Part shown: positions 60,860 through 64,000 of the stretch, piece after piece
Position numbering within the stretch: position 1 is the first letter of the stretch
How the letters are laid out: each line of letters begins with the position of its first letter
Source: Tillus elongatus
Lineage: Eukaryota; Arthropoda; Insecta; Coleoptera; Cleridae
Direction: 5' to 3'
Assembly (NCBI GenBank): GCA_964006375.1
Contig: OZ023266.1
Location: 13,259,565 to 13,323,564, forward strand
DNA: 64,000 nucleotides
Program-made: the position numbers and the translations under genes
Notes under the pieces: model-generated
What the model was told of the DNA's origin: nothing
Database searches by the model: none
What the model saw: only the letters and a program-made list of their open reading frames with translations

Positions 60860-61048
60860 TCAACTAGCCCACCTTGACTTCTGTAACTCTATTTGGCCCT
60901 CTAAAGTCTTTGACAGATAGATTACGAACAACTGCGACAATGCAACACCAAGAGCTATGCCTGCGATCGTGTACAAGTTTCTTTCTGCCCAAGAACGTAC
61001 GATCTCTATGCAACCTGACGTCCACACTTTCTTGCTGGCCTCTGCAAC
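60860..61048 (-). CDS. Tetraspanin, last coding exon
   Basis: On the - strand an acceptor ('ttattttcag') precedes 62 residues and a TGA stop. The protein reads 'GCIEIVRSWAERNLYTIAG', then the fourth membrane helix ('IALGVALSQLFVIYLSKTL') and a short cytoplasmic tail. The Cys before the helix belongs to the large extracellular loop whose disulphides define tetraspanins. Tetraspanins organise membrane microdomains with integrins and other partners. The preceding exons must lie at higher coordinates, probably outside the window, across an intron holding repeats and a solo LTR. The exon is phase 0. Which tetraspanin it is cannot be told from one exon. Confidence 0.8.
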   Translation of the reverse strand, partial: VAEASKKVWTSGCIEIVRSWAERNLYTIAGIALGVALSQLFVIYLSKTLEGQIELQKSRWAS

Positions 61049-62136
61049 CTGAAAATAATGAGAATCATTCAAAACTGTTTTACTATTGTTTTTAGTGAAT
61101 TTTCATTAAGAAAACTTTTTTGAAATATTGAAGTGTTTCGAATGAAAATTTGCACATATATAGGACACGTTACAATATAGCTGTTAACCAAATTTCAAAT
61201 GAAATGGCATACGAGGACAGGAGTTATTAAAAAATCAAAATTATAAATGAATAAACAGTCTAAGATATCAGTTCAAATTTGATACAGCATTTCCAACCTT
61301 CAATGTTGAAAGGATGATTAGACTGTGAATGCGTCATTTTAAGTAGATAATTTAAATAGAAACAGTCACCTGACAATTAAATATAAAGGAGCCGGGTTGT
61401 CAGATTTAATAAAATTTCATTTAAATCTTAAAATCTAAAACATATACTAATAACACATATTGGTACTTATTCATGACAAATAAAACTTCGTCAAAAAAAT
61501 TAATCCATCCAATAATTTCTCATTCGATTTATCATTAATTCTAATCTACTTGATCTAACACCGCTGCATGGTAGGCCAACTGGCATCGCGAAACGGGAGC
61601 CGTCGATTGCCGACGCCGAAACGCGAGACACTCAACGTGTTTTTACGTTTAGGAAAACTGAAATGTTTTGTTATACCTATTACAGAATATACCAAATAGA
61701 AGTTTCACTTCAATGAAATGGTTTAAAACTATAAGTTCAGTACTAATTTCCGACGCTTCAGCGCCAGTAGCATTATAATCCAGAAATCTATTTACTTAAA
61801 AAATAATAAAATATCAATCTAACCTCAAAACATTCGAAGATTCATTATTATTGTTTATGCTTTTATTTTGCAAAGCAGCCTTTCCTTACATGAAGTGTTA
61901 GCGACTAGCCACGTTTGTTGTTATAAAGCTCTTTATTATTATACCTCTACATATTATGTTAGAGTTGTTATTAAAAAGTCTTCTTTTGATTTGGTCCTAA
62001 AGTTTCTGACACAATTGTTAATCAAATGTAAGTAGCACATGCTTATCGTTATTTGTGTTCTTCAATATTTTTAATAACCTGGCAAGTGAAACATATACTA
62101 AGTTATACTTGTTGGTTCCAGTATCACACAAATTTC
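61049..62136 (-). other. Presumed tetraspanin intron, no exon found
   Basis: AT-rich, without a coding match to tetraspanins on the - strand. Confidence 0.4.
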
Positions 62137-63260
62137 GGAACGCAGCAAGTGCGTTATATTAGTGAATTTTCATAAGAATTGTACAGTGTTAGTAAAATAT
62201 ACTATTAAAACTAATTCTTTAAATTTAAATGGATCTTTGAGATCGGTTTTAGAGTCCTAGTTAGCGGTTATTTGAAAAAAATTATGTTTTATATGGAGCT
62301 ACTAAATTCAAATTTGGTCTTAGATATAATATGTAAATACTGCAAGTGTCTTTAAAAAAATTGTGTTACAAATTTCATGAAAGTTAGAAAAGTTTTTCAG
62401 AAAACAATTAATTTTTTACAAAGGGAATGTACCTGTCAAATTATAAATATGACAGGTATTTTTCCTTATTAATTGTTTGGATGGTTTTGTTTAGTCAACC
62501 CATCCAGTTTTTGCAAACAATAAACAACAAAAAAGTTTTTTAAAACAAAACGAAGCTCAATATGTTATTTTTCTTTAATTTATTACCCACGTGCGTTTAC
62601 ATAAGTGTTACTATGGTTCAAGATTGAAGATTCTGGCTTAATGGGAAATTTATTGAGCTATCGGATTTGAAATATTTTTACGATAATTTTCTACCATAAC
62701 ATAAAAAACCATTTTTGTTGTTTATTGTTTGCAAAAACTGATAGGTTGACTGAAACAAAACCATCCAAGTAATTAATAAGGAAAAATACCTGCCATATTT
62801 ATGATTTGACAGGTAGATTCCCTTTGTAAATAATTGTTTTTTCTGAAAAGCATTTGTAACTTTAAATGAAATTTGTAACAGTTTTTTTAAGACACTTGCA
62901 GTACTTACTGTTACAAAGCACTTCAATAGATGCAGGTGCGGTGTTGCCACATCTCCAAAATTTCCCCAACATCTGGGAATTCTTGCACAATCTGTGCCTG
63001 GGGTGACCCCCCACAGGCGAAGTCTCAGCCCTCTAGGACCAAAAATAACGAAGTTACCAACTTGTACCCCGTCGGAACGGATAACTGAGGTCTGCGCATT
63101 CCGAACACCCTGTATACACAGAGAACCCTTACACCCTGTATACGCAGAGAGATCTTATAGTTCGAGAAACACCTCTTGTGTAACATAGGAGTGATGACCA
63201 CATTTGGATCAGCCTGTATGTACATCCCCCTTAATACACACGGGGTCGATCTGTATTCAC

Positions 63261-63301
63261 AGAACCTTCTAGTAAAAGAAGGTCCTGGAACGTTCTGGAA
63301 T
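63261..63301 (+). promoter_or_regulatory. Heat-shock element cluster
   Basis: A two-unit site GAAccTTC at 63262-63269. A perfect three-unit site GAAcgTTCtgGAA is at 63288-63300, with a further imperfect unit (GAAggTCC, 63278) just before it. Heat-shock factor binds such alternating GAA/TTC arrays. Confidence 0.75.
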
Positions 63302-63337
63302 GGAACGCTCCAGAAACGAGGTGGAAGGTACGGCGAG

Positions 63338-63377
63338 TATATAAAAGCGAAAGCAAGCCAGCCCAGACAGTTCAGTT
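63338..63377 (+). promoter_or_regulatory. Core promoter: TATA box and arthropod initiator
   Basis: TATATAAAAG at 63338-63347, with TCAGTT (63372-63377) about 35 bases later and repeated at 63377. This is the distance expected between TATA and an arthropod TCAGT initiator. Confidence 0.75.
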
Positions 63378-63547
63378 CAGTTAGAGAATGTTGAAGTGAC
63401 TTGAAGAAGCAGTAATCAGTGTGAAATGTTATAGAGTAGTTCCAGTATAGTAACTTGTGTGTAGATTAGTAATTGTAAGGTCAGTAAATTAAGTGTTTTG
63501 TGGGAGAGACATTCTAGAAATTTTATTGTATCCATATTTAAAGAGTA

Positions 63548-63553
63548 AATAAA
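63548..63553 (+). terminator. Polyadenylation signal of the solo LTR
   Basis: AATAAA about 60 bases before the LTR end, in the same orientation as the promoter. Confidence 0.65.
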
Positions 63554-64000
63554 GTTGTTTTGTTAAAATTTAAAGTTTCACTTATCCAGAACCCGACAAA
63601 AACGCAACATTACATATATTTTTTATAATTCGACGGGTACATTCCCTTTGTAAATCATTTATTTTTTCTGAAAACGTTAGTAACTTTAATGAAATTTGTA
63701 CCACAATTTTTTTAAAGGCACTTGCAGTATTTACATATTATATCTAAGACCAAATTTTAATTTAGTAGCTCCATATAAAATATAAATTTTTTAAAATAAT
63801 TGCTAACTGGGATTCTAAAACCGCTCTCCAAGTTCCACTTAAATTTAAAGAATTAGTTTTAATAATATATCTTACTAATAGTGTACAATTCTTATGAAAA
63901 TTCAGTACCATAACGTACTTGCTGCGTCTAGACTTTTTCTCATTTGAGTAATGACAATATATACTTACAGATAGTGTCTGGACGCCATATCCGCACATTA

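Larger units (their letters stand above)
62909..63609 (+). mobile_element. Solo LTR, 701 bp, with TTAC target duplication
   Basis: Starts TGTTACAAAG and ends ...GCAACA, with TTAC on both sides (62905-62908 and 63610-63613). TATA box, initiator and AATAAA lie in LTR order. No internal coding region remains, so recombination between two LTRs likely left it. 4-bp duplications fit Ty3/gypsy-type integrases. Confidence 0.75.
62137..63935. mobile_element. Inverted-repeat element with hairpin termini, split by a solo LTR
   Basis: The left end at 62137-62165 and right end at 63901-63933 both carry the shared hairpin terminus in inverted orientation. The arms 62166-62520 and 62690-62908 plus 63614-63900 are reverse complements. 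About 110 bp (62789-62908 and 63626-63735) occurs twice, in diverged form, on both sides of the LTR, so the element was internally repetitive before the LTR arrived. Confidence 0.8.

Noticed and set aside
63261..63609. 5' end of an hsp70-type heat-shock gene
   Set aside because: Promoter features fit, but no coding sequence follows, and LTR ends with a TTAC duplication explain the block better.

Overview
The window is eukaryotic and almost certainly from an insect or another arthropod with a large, repeat-rich genome. Two host genes are visible. One is a three-exon gene on the + strand (35539-42115) encoding a Star-like type II membrane protein. The other is the last exon of a tetraspanin on the - strand (60860-61048). 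GT-AG splice sites, long AT-rich introns and insect-type transposons all fit; the order of insect cannot be fixed from this sequence. Nearly everything else is mobile DNA, mostly broken.

Layout. 1-10.9 kb: copies of a dispersed repeat with a (TA)n core (called TAR here) hold a broken mariner-type element (2444-4361), a piggyBac remnant (5805-7792) and an apparently intact DD41D mariner-type element with very long inverted repeats (8345-10477, transposase 8894-9997). 11.7-16.06 kb: two nearly identical Penelope-like retroelements lie head to head as a giant inverted repeat; an older Penelope piece sits at 16.9-17.3 kb. 18.1-22.8 kb: a LINE with RNase H, a complete tRNA-derived SINE with 12-bp target duplications, and a LINE inside a (TA)n tract. 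23.9-24.4 kb: a broken transposase. 25.3-29.9 kb: a - strand Ty3/gypsy element with a truncated 5' LTR. 30.6-33.5 kb: palindromic foldback elements. 35.5-42.1 kb: the Star gene, its introns loaded with LINEs, a mariner remnant and inverted-repeat elements. 42.6-51.7 kb: LINE fragments in both orientations and a pogo remnant. 52.2-54.9 kb: an inverted-repeat element with a classical mariner nested in one arm. 55.6-60.5 kb: LINE and mariner fragments. 60.9 kb onward: the tetraspanin exon, its presumed intron, and a solo LTR (62909-63609) whose promoter looks like a heat-shock promoter.

Most notable: (1) two copies of a short repeat (5353-5502, 17893-18043) carry sequences that fold as type I hammerhead ribozymes with every core nucleotide in place, and the inverted Penelope pair carries a related hammerhead-like core in each arm; (2) a roughly 30-bp hairpin-bearing terminus is shared by several otherwise unrelated repeat families; (3) the (TA)n cores of TAR repeats have repeatedly received transposons; (4) the solo LTR combines heat-shock elements, TATA box and initiator. 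The host genes and transposons form no shared pathway; the biology here is mainly transposon nesting around two membrane-protein genes.
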